Assembly: GCF_014763045.1 (NCBI RefSeq)
Contig: NZ_JACTAG010000001.1
Coordinates: 434,001 to 498,000, forward strand
Direction: 5' to 3'
DNA length: 64,000 nucleotides
Origin: Sulfitobacter aestuariivivens
GTDB taxonomy: Bacteria > Pseudomonadota > Alphaproteobacteria > Rhodobacterales > Rhodobacteraceae
Both the position numbers and the translations under genes were made by a program. The notes beneath the pieces are model-generated. The model made no database searches. It was not told the DNA's origin and saw only the letters and a list, made by a program, of their open reading frames with translations. Positions 46,681-54,862 of this stretch are shown here, in pieces. The stretch's first letter is position 1. Each line of letters starts with the position of its first letter.

Positions 46681-47586
46681 CTACGGGACAGGCTGATTAC
46701 ACAGCGGATCGGCTCCCTCAGTACCACATTGCGCCAGCACGAAAAGACCGTATTCCTCTTCGTTTTGCAGCGTGGCGATGTGCTCTTGGGCGTGGACCAC
46801 ACCGGCGATCTCGGTGGCATCCGGGCCGCCAAAGATGCCGCCGTATTCACCGCGTACCTGATTGCCCACTGTGGCTTGGCCAAAGAAGGTGCCGTCCGCC
46901 TCGATACCTGTAGGCGCCAGATCAAGGTCGGCCACATCGATGGACGGAATATCCACGATCACGCGGTCCGTAATCGTGCCGTTGACTGTGCCGTCAGAAA
47001 AGCTCGCGTTGACCAGAATGGTGCCGGTAATCTCAGCGGCCTGTGTGGGCCGGATGCCTTCTGGCGTGCCGGGCGTGACCGGGATCAGATCCTCGCCGCT
47101 GCCCTCGACATTCAGCATCCCAATGTAGTTGCCCGCATAGCTGACCAGCCCGCCTTCAATCTGCGACCCGGGCAGCACCGGGGCCGTATAGCTTTGATTG
47201 GCATAAGACCCGCCGGCGAAAATATATGTGAACTGACCGCCGGTCACCGCAATCGCGGCACGTGTTCCGCGAATGTCACGCACATAAGCGGTGGAGTGGC
47301 GATCAAGCGATCCGTCCTGCGCCGTGTAGGCCTCGTAATCGCCCCGATCCAACGCGGGACGACGGCGATAAACGTCTTCAAAACGGCCATCCTCCAGGTT
47401 GATCCCGCGAATGGTCAGCGTCTGGTTGTCGGGGTTATACGTGAAACTCTCCAGATCCGACGCCAGCTCTTCGGGGATGCCCGCTGTATCGGTTTCATCG
47501 CCGGGCGCCTGACCAAAGGGCGCATCGCCCCCGCCACAGGCGACAAGGCCCAGCCCCAGCATCAGGCTGATAAATACACGTTTCAC
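46681..47586 (-). CDS. Surface lipoprotein with TbpB-like barrel domain (probable Slam client)
   Basis: A 301-residue lipoprotein with lipobox LVAC (Cys17) and a Gly/Asp-rich linker. The C-terminal region contains the barrel pattern GTFFGQATVGNQVRGEYGGIFGGPDATEIAGVV; the GxFxGPxAxEIAG signature (residues ~249-262) is that of the TbpB C-lobe/Slam-dependent lipoprotein fold. No transferrin-binding handle is seen, so the ligand is unknown. GTG at 47586 is chosen because GAGGG lies nine bases upstream and the lipobox follows directly. It stands immediately before the Slam gene and is probably its exported client. Confidence 0.82.
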   Translation of the reverse strand: MKRVFISLMLGLGLVACGGGDAPFGQAPGDETDTAGIPEELASDLESFTYNPDNQTLTIRGINLEDGRFEDVYRRRPALDRGDYEAYTAQDGSLDRHSTAYVRDIRGTRAAIAVTGGQFTYIFAGGSYANQSYTAPVLPGSQIEGGLVSYAGNYIGMLNVEGSGEDLIPVTPGTPEGIRPTQAAEITGTILVNASFSDGTVNGTITDRVIVDIPSIDVADLDLAPTGIEADGTFFGQATVGNQVRGEYGGIFGGPDATEIAGVVHAQEHIATLQNEEEYGLFVLAQCGTEGADPLCNQPVP

Positions 47587-47702
47587 GATGGCTGCCCTCA
47601 ATTTGTTATATTTGCGCTACAGTGTCCGCGCGGCGCGGTCCTTGTCAACGTGCCGCTCTGCCCGGTGGCGATTTTCCACCCTGACTGCTACCAAAAAACA
47701 AT

Positions 47703-47717
47703 ACCGCATATTGCGGT
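47703..47717. repeat. Inverted repeat between the lipoprotein and thyX genes
   Basis: ACCGCA-TAT-TGCGGT, perfect 6-bp arms in the divergent promoter region. It may be an operator; it does not match a Fur box. Confidence 0.4.
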
Positions 47718-47792
47718 TCCTGCATTGGATCGGGGCAGATATAGTGGTTCGCGAATCCTGACCCTAAAATCTCACCAAACGGAAACCCGTCC

Positions 47793-48704
47793 ATGTCGCT
47801 GACCCCTGAACAACGTGCCGAAATCGATGACCTGCGCAGCCAGGAACACACCACGCTCCGCGCCACCGTCGCGGGGATGGAAGCGCATCTGTACAAGGCG
47901 CACGAGGTGCTGGATCACGGGTTCATCCGGGTCATCGACTACATGGGCGATGACGCCGCGATCTGCCAGGCCGCGCGGGTGTCGTATGGCAAGGGCACCA
48001 AAAGCGTCCAGAACGACGCGGGCCTGATCCGCTACCTGATGCGCCACTGGCACTCGACCCCGTTCGAGATGTGCGAGATCAAGCTGCACGTGAAACTGCC
48101 CGTCTTTGTCGCCCGCCAATGGATCCGCCACCGCACCGCCAACGTCAACGAATACTCCGCCCGCTATTCGATCCTGGACCGCGAATTCTACATCCCCGCG
48201 CCCGAACACATCAACGCGCAATCCGTGGTGAACAATCAGGGCAGGGGAGGTGTACTGGAAGGCGAGGAAGCCGCCCGCGTCCTTGAAATCCTGAAAGCAG
48301 ACTCCAACCGCTGCTATGACAACTACGAACAGATGATCAGCCAGGACGGTCAGGACGGCCTGGCCCGAGAGCTCGCCCGCATGAACCTGCCTGCCAATGT
48401 CTACACCCAATGGTACTGGAAGGTTGACCTGCACAACCTCTTCCACTTCCTGCGCCTGCGCGCGGATGCCCACGCCCAATACGAAATCCGCGTCTACGCC
48501 GACGCCATCTGTTCGGTAGTCGCCGACTGGGTTCCCGCGGCCTACGGCGCCTTCGAAGACTACCGCCTGGGCGGCGCAACTTTATCGGGTAAAGCGCTGG
48601 ACTGTATCAAGCGTATGTTGAAAGGTGAAGAGGTCACGCAGGAGACTTCGGGGATGTCTGTTGGCGAGTGGCGGGAGTTTGAGGGGGTTTTAGATCGAAG
48701 CTAA
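47793..48704 (+). CDS. thyX: Flavin-dependent thymidylate synthase ThyX
   Basis: A 303-residue FAD-dependent thymidylate synthase. The ThyX motif RHR(x7)S is seen as [15 protein letters not shown] near residues 112-126, preceded by [21 protein letters not shown]. It methylates dUMP with methylene-tetrahydrofolate, replacing ThyA. The codons are extremely C/G-ending compared with other genes in the window. The ATG start and length are standard. The reverse transcriptase gene begins 18 bases after its stop. Confidence 0.95.
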   Translation: MSLTPEQRAEIDDLRSQEHTTLRATVAGMEAHLYKAHEVLDHGFIRVIDYMGDDAAICQAARVSYGKGTKSVQNDAGLIRYLMRHWHSTPFEMCEIKLHVKLPVFVARQWIRHRTANVNEYSARYSILDREFYIPAPEHINAQSVVNNQGRGGVLEGEEAARVLEILKADSNRCYDNYEQMISQDGQDGLARELARMNLPANVYTQWYWKVDLHNLFHFLRLRADAHAQYEIRVYADAICSVVADWVPAAYGAFEDYRLGGATLSGKALDCIKRMLKGEEVTQETSGMSVGEWREFEGVLDRS

Positions 48705-48722
48705 ATGTGAATAGTATGTAGC

Positions 48723-50228
48723 ATGTCATTTAATTCAGTTTGTTTGTTTGATCTCAACGCAGATGCTGCAAGAGAGCACATGTTGAAGTCAGCATCTTAT
48801 TTCGATATTACCTTGCCTCCCTATTTTAACTTCGGGCCGATCTTGAACGCAGCATTTGAGATTGCAAAGCACACTGGTCTGAAAGAAATCCGCAATTGGA
48901 AGCCCCAAGACTGTTCTGGAGTAAACTACACATTCTTAAGCAACAAGGATGGAAAGTTCTCTTGGCGCCCCTTTGAGCTAATTAACCCTCTCATATATGC
49001 GAAGTCTGTTCACTTATTGACTGAGCCAAACGCTTGGAAATTGACTCAAAACCGACTAAAGTCATTTTCGGGCGGGATTGTAGAGTGTTGTTCGCTCCCA
49101 GTCGTTGCGACGGGCGTCATGAGCGACATCGCTGAGCAAATTTTGATGTGGTGGCACAAAATTGAACAACGTTCTTTAGAGCTTTCCTTTGAATATTCTC
49201 ATGTGGCAGTGACGGACGTTACTAATTGCTATCCTTCGATCTATACGCACTCTATATCTTGGGCTTTCCATGACAGGCCGTTCATTAAATCAGGAAATAA
49301 CCGCAACAAAGACAACTTGATCGGAAATCGTCTTGATCGGCTCATTCAAATTTCAAGAGAGGGACAAACGAACGGAATCCCTCAAGCATCTATCTTGAGC
49401 CATGTTCTTGCTGAACTCATAATGGGTTACTGTGACAAGGGTATCAATGAGCGGTTGAAGGACAGCAATATCAGTATTCTGCGTTATAGAGATGACTATC
49501 GAATTTTTGGTATGTCTGATGCAGACTGCAATGAAGCACTCAAAGTTGTCTCTGAAGAATTATTGATTTTTGGTATGCGGCTTGGTGCCGCTAAAACAAG
49601 TGAATCCAGTAATTTGGTATCGGCAGCTGTGAAGCGAGAAAAAGTAGACGCACTAGGTTTGCAAGTCGCGCAAAAAACACTCCAAAAGGAACTCTTGGTA
49701 ATACACAATTTTGCACTTGAAAACCCAAACACTGGCGCACTCAAGGTTCTCTTGAAGACTCATATCTTGGAGATTGAACGACAAATAAAGAAGGACCGAT
49801 ATGAGTTTGAGAACAAGAAGGTTCTAGTTGCGATCCTTCTGGATCTTGCAGCAATTTCACCTAACGTCTTGCCTGCGATTGCGCGGGCCGTGAGTCTGAT
49901 TTTGGACAAGATGCAGCCCGAGGAAAGGAATGAACTTTTCAGACTTGTTTTGAAGAAGGCCGAGCGAATACCAAATAGTGGATATTTTGAAATTTGGCTG
50001 CAAAGGATGGCTCTACCTAACGGAATAGCTTTCCAACCGACGGATGCGCTTTGCAACTCTGTATTGGCTGATAGCGCAAACCTCTGGAACTTTGACTGGA
50101 TTGAAGACGAGAAAGTGAAAGCAACTCTGTCCAACTTTTCTGTCGTTGATAGATCGCAGGTTGATGAAGTCACGCCCGTGATCAAAGAGGAAGAGATTGA
50201 TGATTTTTGGAAAGACAATCCAAGCTGA
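48723..50228 (+). CDS. Stand-alone reverse transcriptase of the unknown-group/Abi (defence-associated) type
   Basis: A 501-residue reverse transcriptase. Motif A is VAVTDVTNCYPSIYTHSISW (Asp165). Motif B is NGIPQASILSHVLAEL (PQAS at 220-223, Ala where Gly is usual). Motif C is RYRDDYRIF (YRDD, 255-258). Motif D is LLIFGMRLGAAKTSES. The catalytic Asp triad is intact. No maturase, endonuclease or intron structure is present. After residue ~330 the protein is helical, as in AbiA/AbiK/DRT-type enzymes, with an acidic C-terminus. The gene is AT-rich compared with its neighbours, has no good ribosome site, and sits 18 bp after thyX, suggesting a transferred defence gene. The class cannot be named here. 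Confidence 0.88.
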   Translation: MSFNSVCLFDLNADAAREHMLKSASYFDITLPPYFNFGPILNAAFEIAKHTGLKEIRNWKPQDCSGVNYTFLSNKDGKFSWRPFELINPLIYAKSVHLLTEPNAWKLTQNRLKSFSGGIVECCSLPVVATGVMSDIAEQILMWWHKIEQRSLELSFEYSHVAVTDVTNCYPSIYTHSISWAFHDRPFIKSGNNRNKDNLIGNRLDRLIQISREGQTNGIPQASILSHVLAELIMGYCDKGINERLKDSNISILRYRDDYRIFGMSDADCNEALKVVSEELLIFGMRLGAAKTSESSNLVSAAVKREKVDALGLQVAQKTLQKELLVIHNFALENPNTGALKVLLKTHILEIERQIKKDRYEFENKKVLVAILLDLAAISPNVLPAIARAVSLILDKMQPEERNELFRLVLKKAERIPNSGYFEIWLQRMALPNGIAFQPTDALCNSVLADSANLWNFDWIEDEKVKATLSNFSVVDRSQVDEVTPVIKEEEIDDFWKDNPS

Positions 50229-50303
50229 ACAATCGTCACTAGGCTGGGCCTACCCCGCCTGCTCCAACCGTGGGACAAATCCCACCCAACCGAAAGTCCC
50301 CCA

Positions 50304-50630
50304 ATGATCCTCTACGGCCTGCCCACCTGCACCACCTGCAAACGCGCTCTGAAAGATCTCGAAGCCGCAGGCCTCAAAATCACCTTCCGCGACATCCGCG
50401 CCGACCGCCTCACCGAAGCTGAATGGGCCCCCCTCATCGCTGAATTCGGCGACAATATCATCGACCGCACATCCCAAACCTACCGCAACCTCAACGCATG
50501 GATGCGCGAATCCGAGGCCGAGGCGCAATTGCTCGACCAACCCGCCCTCATGGCGCGCCCCATCCTCACCGACGGCGCCAGATACACGCTGGGCTGGGAC
50601 GATGCCGCGCAGGCTGTCTGGCTGTCCTGA
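50304..50630 (+). CDS. ArsC/Spx-family thioredoxin-fold protein
   Basis: A 108-residue protein beginning MILYGLPTCTTCKRALKDL, a thioredoxin-like fold with CxxC (residues ~9-12). It belongs to the ArsC/Spx/MgsR group. The arsenate-binding Arg triad of true ArsC is not evident, so arsenate reduction is not assigned; Spx-like transcription roles are confined mainly to Firmicutes. Codons are strongly C-ending, as in thyX, which suggests thyX and this gene were neighbours before the reverse transcriptase gene arrived. Confidence 0.82.
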   Translation: MILYGLPTCTTCKRALKDLEAAGLKITFRDIRADRLTEAEWAPLIAEFGDNIIDRTSQTYRNLNAWMRESEAEAQLLDQPALMARPILTDGARYTLGWDDAAQAVWLS

Positions 50631-50697
50631 CCCCGCCGCCATTGCCAGCCCACACCCCCTCCACTACGCTTTGCCCTTTGAAAGGGAGGGACGGCAT

Positions 50698-51057
50698 ATG
50701 AGCGACGTGATTGAATGGGTGCTGGAGATGGACGTGCAGGACGGGCAATGGGACAATGTGGGCCCGCTGCTGGACGACATGGTCGCCGCCACCAAGGCGG
50801 ATGAGCCCGGTGCGATGCATTACGAGTATTACACCGATGCCGAACACACCAAGGTCACGGTTCTTGAGCGCTATGCCGATAACGCCGCCGCGATGATCCA
50901 TCTGGGCAATTTCGGTGCAAAGTTCGCTGAACGGTTCCTCGCCGTATTCGCGCCCACGCGCATCGTGGTCTACGGCCCCGCCGAAGACGATCTGCGCGCC
51001 GGCATGGCCGGGTTCGGGGCCATGCATATGGATTACCTCAAGGGCTTTGCCCGGTAG
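50698..51057 (+). CDS. Antibiotic biosynthesis monooxygenase-like (ABM) protein
   Basis: A 119-residue protein of the dimeric ABM ferredoxin-like fold: IEWVLEMDVQDGQWDNVGPLLDDMVAATKADEPGAMHYEYY, then VTVLERYADNAAAMIHLGNF. Such proteins include cofactor-free monooxygenases (quinone or IsdG-like haem oxygenases) and others with no known activity. No specific substrate can be given. GGGAGGG precedes the ATG at 50698. It is followed two bases later by a DksA-type gene. Confidence 0.82.
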   Translation: MSDVIEWVLEMDVQDGQWDNVGPLLDDMVAATKADEPGAMHYEYYTDAEHTKVTVLERYADNAAAMIHLGNFGAKFAERFLAVFAPTRIVVYGPAEDDLRAGMAGFGAMHMDYLKGFAR

Positions 51058-51058
51058 C

Positions 51059-51388
51059 GTGGATATCACCGCCGCCCGTGCCGCGCTGACCGCGCGCCTT
51101 GCTGCGCTGGAGGCAGAGGATGCCGCAGGCGACGCGGCCACCAAAACGGTAGAGCTTGATCAGCAGGCCGTCGGGCGCTTGTCCCGAATGGACGCCTTGC
51201 AAAATCAGGCGATGGCGCAGGCGCAGGTTCGGCGGCGACAGGCCGAGCGTCAGAAAGTCCGCGCGGCGCTGTTGCGGATCGAAGAGGGCGAATACGGGTT
51301 TTGTACCGACTGCGGGGAAGAGATCGCGGCAGAACGGCGCGCGGCAGATCCCGCCATCGCGCGCTGTCTGGATTGCACGCGTGGTTGA
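51059..51388 (+). CDS. TraR/DksA-type zinc-finger protein
   Basis: A 109-residue protein. A coiled-coil part (RAALTARLAALEAEDAAGDAATKT... QVRRRQAERQKVRAALLRI) precedes the C4 finger CTDCGEEIAAERRAADPAIARCLDC. This is the layout of short DksA/TraR-like proteins that contact RNA polymerase, but it lacks the long coiled coil and the DxxDxA-type tip acidic motif of full DksA, so its effect is uncertain. The start is GTG at 51059, one base after the ABM stop. Confidence 0.8.
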   Translation: MDITAARAALTARLAALEAEDAAGDAATKTVELDQQAVGRLSRMDALQNQAMAQAQVRRRQAERQKVRAALLRIEEGEYGFCTDCGEEIAAERRAADPAIARCLDCTRG

Positions 51389-51436
51389 AAACGTCGCTTG
51401 GGTGGTTGCCCGGTGCGACAGCGCCGGGCAAGTCTG

Positions 51437-51643
51437 TTAGAGCAGTTGCAGATCAGACGCCATCTGGCGCCCGTCGCGGCCCTCTGTCAGTTCAAAACTG
51501 ACCTTCTGGTCGTCGGCAAGCCCGGTCAGACCTGATCGTTCCACGGCAGAGATGTGCACGAACACATCATTCCCGCCGTCTTCAGGGGCAATAAAGCCGT
51601 AGCCTTTGGTGGTGTTGAACCATTTCACGGTGCCATTCGGCAT
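51437..51643 (-). CDS. Cold-shock protein (CspA family)
   Basis: A 68-residue single CSD protein. RNP1 KGYGFIAPE and RNP2 VFVHISAVE are complete. It binds single-stranded RNA/DNA and may act as RNA chaperone. AAGGAGG lies upstream of the ATG. The ~155-bp upstream region (to 51799) may carry a structured cold-responsive leader; a CCTGC-GCAT-GCAGG repeat is seen there. Roseobacter genomes carry several such paralogues, so no specific cspA number is given. Confidence 0.95.
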   Translation of the reverse strand: MPNGTVKWFNTTKGYGFIAPEDGGNDVFVHISAVERSGLTGLADDQKVSFELTEGRDGRQMASDLQLL

Positions 51644-51799
51644 AATTTCCGCGCCTCCTTTGTCTTGTCAGTACCTGCGCATGCAGGGTGAGGCGGAGCG
51701 TGAACTTACCACCTGCACGCCCTAAGAGATTGATCTATTCTGTAGAATATCAAGGCTCGGAATCAGAAATCTGCACCCCGATATATCATAGGACATATC

Positions 51800-52123
51800 A
51801 TGTACGTTTACGGACTTAAGAACTGCGATAGCTGCCGCAAGGCGATGAAGGCCTTTCCACAAGCGATCCTTGTCGATGTCCGGCAAGAAGGCGTGCCCGA
51901 CGCGGTGCTGGATCAGGCGTCAGAGGTTTTTGGGGACGCGCTGGTCAATACCCGATCCACCACCTGGCGGGGGCTGGATGCGTCAGAACGCGAAAAGCCG
52001 CGAAAGATACTGCTACAGTCCCATCCGACGCTGATGAAACGCCCGTTGATCGCCGTGGAGGGGCAGCTGTTCTTGTCCTGGAACAAGGATACCGAAGCGG
52101 CCCTTCAGTCGACTTTGGGCTGA
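51800..52123 (+). CDS. ArsC/Spx-family thioredoxin-fold protein (second copy)
   Basis: A 107-residue protein beginning MYVYGLKNCDSCRKAMKAF, with a CxxC at residues ~9-12. It shares the ArsC/Spx fold with the protein at 50304 but is not close in sequence. The conserved TLMKRPLIAVEGQLFLSW segment corresponds to the ArsC Arg region, here KRP. Arsenate reductase activity is possible but unproven. It ends seven bases before the convergent doxX stop. Confidence 0.82.
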   Translation: MYVYGLKNCDSCRKAMKAFPQAILVDVRQEGVPDAVLDQASEVFGDALVNTRSTTWRGLDASEREKPRKILLQSHPTLMKRPLIAVEGQLFLSWNKDTEAALQSTLG

Positions 52124-52130
52124 TCTGCGG

Positions 52131-52670
52131 TCATCGCGTGGGCCTGATCGCCCGGTCGAACGACAGGGGCCCCGCGCCCTTGATCACCAGAACAACGAAC
52201 AGGAAGACCCACAACGCCCGCTGATCCAACATGATCGCGTCCGGAAAGCGGTCGAACCATGCGCCGATCTCGCCAGTCTGTCCATGGCCGTAAACGTCCG
52301 TCAGTGACTGGACGACGACAAAACCGATCATGCCAAGCGCCGCGAGCCGTGTAAGCAAGCCCAGTACGATCAACGCCGGCAAGACAAACTCGGCCCATGT
52401 CCCCAGCACCACCACCACGCGATGCCACAGGGACAGCGCCTCGGCATCATAGCCGACGGCCTCGAAGGCTTTGGGAAAGATCTGGGCATAAGCGCCGGTT
52501 GAGGGCGTCCAGAGGCCTGCAAACCCATCGCCAAGCTTGGTCATCCCGGCGTTGAGGAAGTAGACCAAGAGGATCGCCGCGAAGAGAACTCTTGCCAGCG
52601 TCGGAATGAGCCAGTCCAGATGTTCAAGGCGCGCAGCGACTGCGGCATGTGCAGAGGTCAAAGAATTCAT
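52131..52670 (-). CDS. DoxX-family membrane protein of the bufferin operon
   Basis: A 179-residue protein with four hydrophobic helices ([68 protein letters not shown] and the last helix [19 protein letters not shown]). The LLRLxLAAxFLxAGxxKL-like opening is DoxX. A DoxX gene often ends bufferin (DUF2282-MNIO) operons and may help with redox or membrane steps; this role is inferred. Its start overlaps bufC by four bases (ATGA). Confidence 0.88.
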   Translation of the reverse strand: MNSLTSAHAAVAARLEHLDWLIPTLARVLFAAILLVYFLNAGMTKLGDGFAGLWTPSTGAYAQIFPKAFEAVGYDAEALSLWHRVVVVLGTWAEFVLPALIVLGLLTRLAALGMIGFVVVQSLTDVYGHGQTGEIGAWFDRFPDAIMLDQRALWVFLFVVLVIKGAGPLSFDRAIRPTR

Positions 52671-53425
52671 GTGTGGTCCTTATTTGTCGTCATCGTCAAT
52701 GCGCCCGTCTCAAGCGCGAGGGCCAAGGCGGCGGTCAGGTCAAAAGTGTCGCACGCGGTCAGCGTGCGCTCGTGCGCCTCGCCAAATGGTATGCCGTCTT
52801 GCAGCGCGGCGAACCATGTTGCGGCCCCCAGCGGAAGTGCGTGCGGCACGGGATCAAAGGCGGGCCGGGTGACCAGGACATTCTGCGCGGTATCGCGCGG
52901 CTTTGCCGTGTCGTCCTCAAAATTGAAGCGCCAGATATCATAAAGTGGCCACCGCGATCGAAGAATGCGTGTCGCAGGTGCCAGCGCAAAGGTCGCGGTC
53001 AGCAGGCGCTCTTCAGACAATGCTTGGAGCTCATAAGCGGTCAACGCTTTCGCGTCTGCGGCATGGTAGGCGGCTCGGATCGCCAGATCCAATCTTGCAG
53101 CATCGGGCAGATAGCCGAGGTGCGATAAAGGGGAAAAGTTCTCAAGAAATGCGGGGAATTCGGCGCCATAGAACATCATCAGCGGAGAGGAAGGGGGATG
53201 GTTTCGAACGAACACCGCAGCCAGGTTGTCAAAGTTCGGGGTGCCGATCAGCTTAACTATCAAGGGAAATGCGGTGTGCATCGCCTGGATCAGCGAATGC
53301 GTCACATTGTTGCGATAGACATCATACCGCTTGCCTGCGGCCAGATCGCCCGCACCTTTCAGGCCATCCGGGGCAGGCACCGCCGCGTCCAGCAAACCGG
53401 CACGAAAGGCAGTTTGCGAGATCAT
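52667..53425 (-). CDS. bufC: BufC/HvfC-type partner protein (DUF2063)
   Basis: A 252-residue protein of the DUF2063 (HvfC/BufC) family. The opening [48 protein letters not shown] and the following [33 protein letters not shown] are typical. In the model system this partner presents the precursor peptide to the MNIO enzyme. It overlaps bufB and doxX by four bases on each side (ATGA), a tightly coupled arrangement. Confidence 0.9.
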   Translation of the reverse strand: MISQTAFRAGLLDAAVPAPDGLKGAGDLAAGKRYDVYRNNVTHSLIQAMHTAFPLIVKLIGTPNFDNLAAVFVRNHPPSSPLMMFYGAEFPAFLENFSPLSHLGYLPDAARLDLAIRAAYHAADAKALTAYELQALSEERLLTATFALAPATRILRSRWPLYDIWRFNFEDDTAKPRDTAQNVLVTRPAFDPVPHALPLGAATWFAALQDGIPFGEAHERTLTACDTFDLTAALALALETGALTMTTNKDHT

Positions 53426-54270
53426 GCGGCAAGCACGTTTGCAGCGCGCGCGGCCTCGTGTCGCAGCACGGGCCAGTCAGGCACGTCGTTGTCCCATTCA
53501 ACCAAGACGGGCCGGGGCCCTGACCTTGCGAGCGTATAGTCTAACAGCTGCCACACCGGGTCGGCCACCGGCTTGCCATGGCTGTCGATCAGCAACGCGG
53601 CACCTTGGTCGTCTTCGTCTTCATCGTGGCCACCGATGTGGATCTCACCAATTGCGTCAACGGGAAAGGCATCGATATAGGCTTGGGGTGAAACCTGCAG
53701 GTTCGTGGCTGAAATAAACACGTTGTTCACATCCAGCAAAAGACCGCAGCCGGTCTGGTGAACCAATGCACCAAGAAAATCCGTTTCAGAAAGAGTGGAG
53801 TCTTCAAACCGCAGGTAGCTTGATGGGTTCTCGAGCAGCATCTGTCGCCCAAGAGATTCCTGCACCTGTTTAATATGATCGGCGACGCCAGCCAGTGTTG
53901 CAGGCGTATAGGGCAAAGGCAGGAGATCGTTGAGGAATTCGGCCCCGTGTGTCGACCACGCCAGATGTTCCGAAAAGCTGGCAGGGTTCAACCAGTCGCA
54001 CAACTTTTTCAGTCTTGCCAGATGGTCTCGGTCAAGGGGGCCTTCACCACCAATGCTCAGGCCGACGCCGTGTACAGAAATGGCGAATTCTTCGCTGAGG
54101 GTGCGCAGTTGAGCAATCGGTCGCCCCCCATCCCCCATATAGTTTTCGGCGTGTATCTCCAACCACTCCACAGGGCCGGGATCCGCGCGTAAGCTGCTGA
54201 AGTGCTGAGGCTTATATCCCACGCCCACAGCAGGCGGCAGGCGGTCAAATCGGCGGGATGTATCAAGCAT
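53422..54270 (-). CDS. bufB: MNIO peptide-modifying enzyme BufB (DUF692)
   Basis: A 282-residue TIM-barrel protein of the DUF692 / multinuclear non-haem iron oxidase (MNIO) family. The metal-binding set is visible: [46 protein letters not shown] and LVEWDND. Known homologues oxidise cysteines of DUF2282 precursors to thiooxazole-type groups, producing copper-binding bufferins. GAGGG precedes the ATG. The precursor gene lies directly upstream. Confidence 0.93.
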   Translation of the reverse strand: MLDTSRRFDRLPPAVGVGYKPQHFSSLRADPGPVEWLEIHAENYMGDGGRPIAQLRTLSEEFAISVHGVGLSIGGEGPLDRDHLARLKKLCDWLNPASFSEHLAWSTHGAEFLNDLLPLPYTPATLAGVADHIKQVQESLGRQMLLENPSSYLRFEDSTLSETDFLGALVHQTGCGLLLDVNNVFISATNLQVSPQAYIDAFPVDAIGEIHIGGHDEDEDDQGAALLIDSHGKPVADPVWQLLDYTLARSGPRPVLVEWDNDVPDWPVLRHEAARAANVLAA

Positions 54271-54300
54271 GTTGACCCTCTAGCCTAAAGCGTCAGCGGG

Positions 54301-54329
54301 TGTCCCGGGCAAGGGCGCTGCCCGGGACA
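54301..54329 (-). promoter_or_regulatory. Intercistronic hairpin between bufA and bufB
   Basis: TGTCCCGGGCA / TGCCCGGGACA, a perfect 11-bp stem with a seven-base loop, starting seven bases after the bufA stop and lying before the bufB ribosome site. No T-run follows. Such a stem could protect the bufA RNA or reduce read-through so that precursor exceeds enzyme; this is inference. Confidence 0.7.
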
Positions 54330-54335
54330 AGGACG

Positions 54336-54641
54336 TTATGCAGGAAGGTCGCGATCAAGCGCTTCCAGAGAGCCTTGGCGATCTGTGCCGTCTGCCATTT
54401 TGGGCAGATCGATGCTTTCGCAGGTGCCGGCATCCACAAGGGTCCAGGCATTGCCCTGATAGTCGGTCACAGATGTGCCGGCGCATGTGGTGCCGGGGCC
54501 CGCGGCACAATCATTTTCGCCCGCCAGGGAAACGCCATAGCATTTTTCCTTGGACGCGGCAGAGGCTGTTGTCGTTGTGTGTGCGGTCATCGCGGCAGCT
54601 ACGGCCGAAACGATGGCGACTGTTTTCAGTGTGTTGGACAT
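54336..54641 (-). CDS. bufA: Bufferin precursor peptide (DUF2282, BufA1 type)
   Basis: A 101-residue protein with a signal peptide ([20 protein letters not shown]... ASAAS) and a DUF2282 core. Four cysteines at about 34, 45, 53 and 74 occur in the motifs EKCYG, NDCAAG, TTCAG and AGTCE, as in bufferin precursors. In the characterised system the inner cysteines are modified and the product binds copper in the periplasm; here that is inferred from family and operon. AAAGGGA lies six bases before the ATG at 54641; an ATG at 54647 is too close. The gene is first in the operon bufA-bufB-bufC-doxX. Confidence 0.9.
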   Translation of the reverse strand: MSNTLKTVAIVSAVAAAMTAHTTTTASAASKEKCYGVSLAGENDCAAGPGTTCAGTSVTDYQGNAWTLVDAGTCESIDLPKMADGTDRQGSLEALDRDLPA

Positions 54642-54737
54642 TTTCATTCCCTTTAACTGGTTCTGTTTGAACAGGTAATGAGGCATATAGACCACCCGTC
54701 CGAGCATTACACCATTCACGAGCCTGTGTGTCACGCA

Positions 54738-54764
54738 TCCGTCAGGAATTCAGCCGAAAGTTAC
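54738..54764 (-). promoter_or_regulatory. Candidate ECF (SigF-like) promoter of the bufferin operon
   Basis: On the minus strand GTAAC (54764-54760) and CGGA (54741-54738) are 18 bases apart. Caulobacter SigF promoters that drive bufferin genes have GTAACC-N16-CGAA. The match is imperfect by one base and one spacing unit, so this is weak. No sigma gene is in the window. Confidence 0.3.
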
Positions 54765-54808
54765 AAGTTTGCGTGGGTCAGGGCCGATAATTGCCTGCCA
54801 CTTGTAAC
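54760..54808. repeat. Long-spaced perfect inverted repeat upstream of bufA
   Basis: GTTACAAGT (54760-54768) and ACTTGTAAC (54800-54808), 9-bp arms separated by 31 bases, in the bufA-thrS gap. Possibly a pair of half-sites for a regulator or two opposed promoter elements. Confidence 0.6.
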
Positions 54809-54862
54809 AAATCGCGCCGGAATTGCGGTGCGCAAATGGTAGCACACCGCAAATGTTTCAAT

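Noticed and set aside
47703-47717. Fur box for the Slam/TbpB-like operon
   Set aside because: The ACCGCA/TGCGGT repeat is too short and does not match Fur, Irr or Iron-Rhodo box patterns.
46468-47802. 444-codon open frame antisense to the Slam and lipoprotein genes
   Set aside because: The opposite strand encodes two proteins with signal peptides and clear family motifs; the antisense translation is of low complexity and shows no family.
48723-50228. Group II intron or retron origin of the reverse transcriptase
   Set aside because: No maturase or endonuclease domain, no intron ends, and no visible msr/msd-like paired structure in the short flanks.
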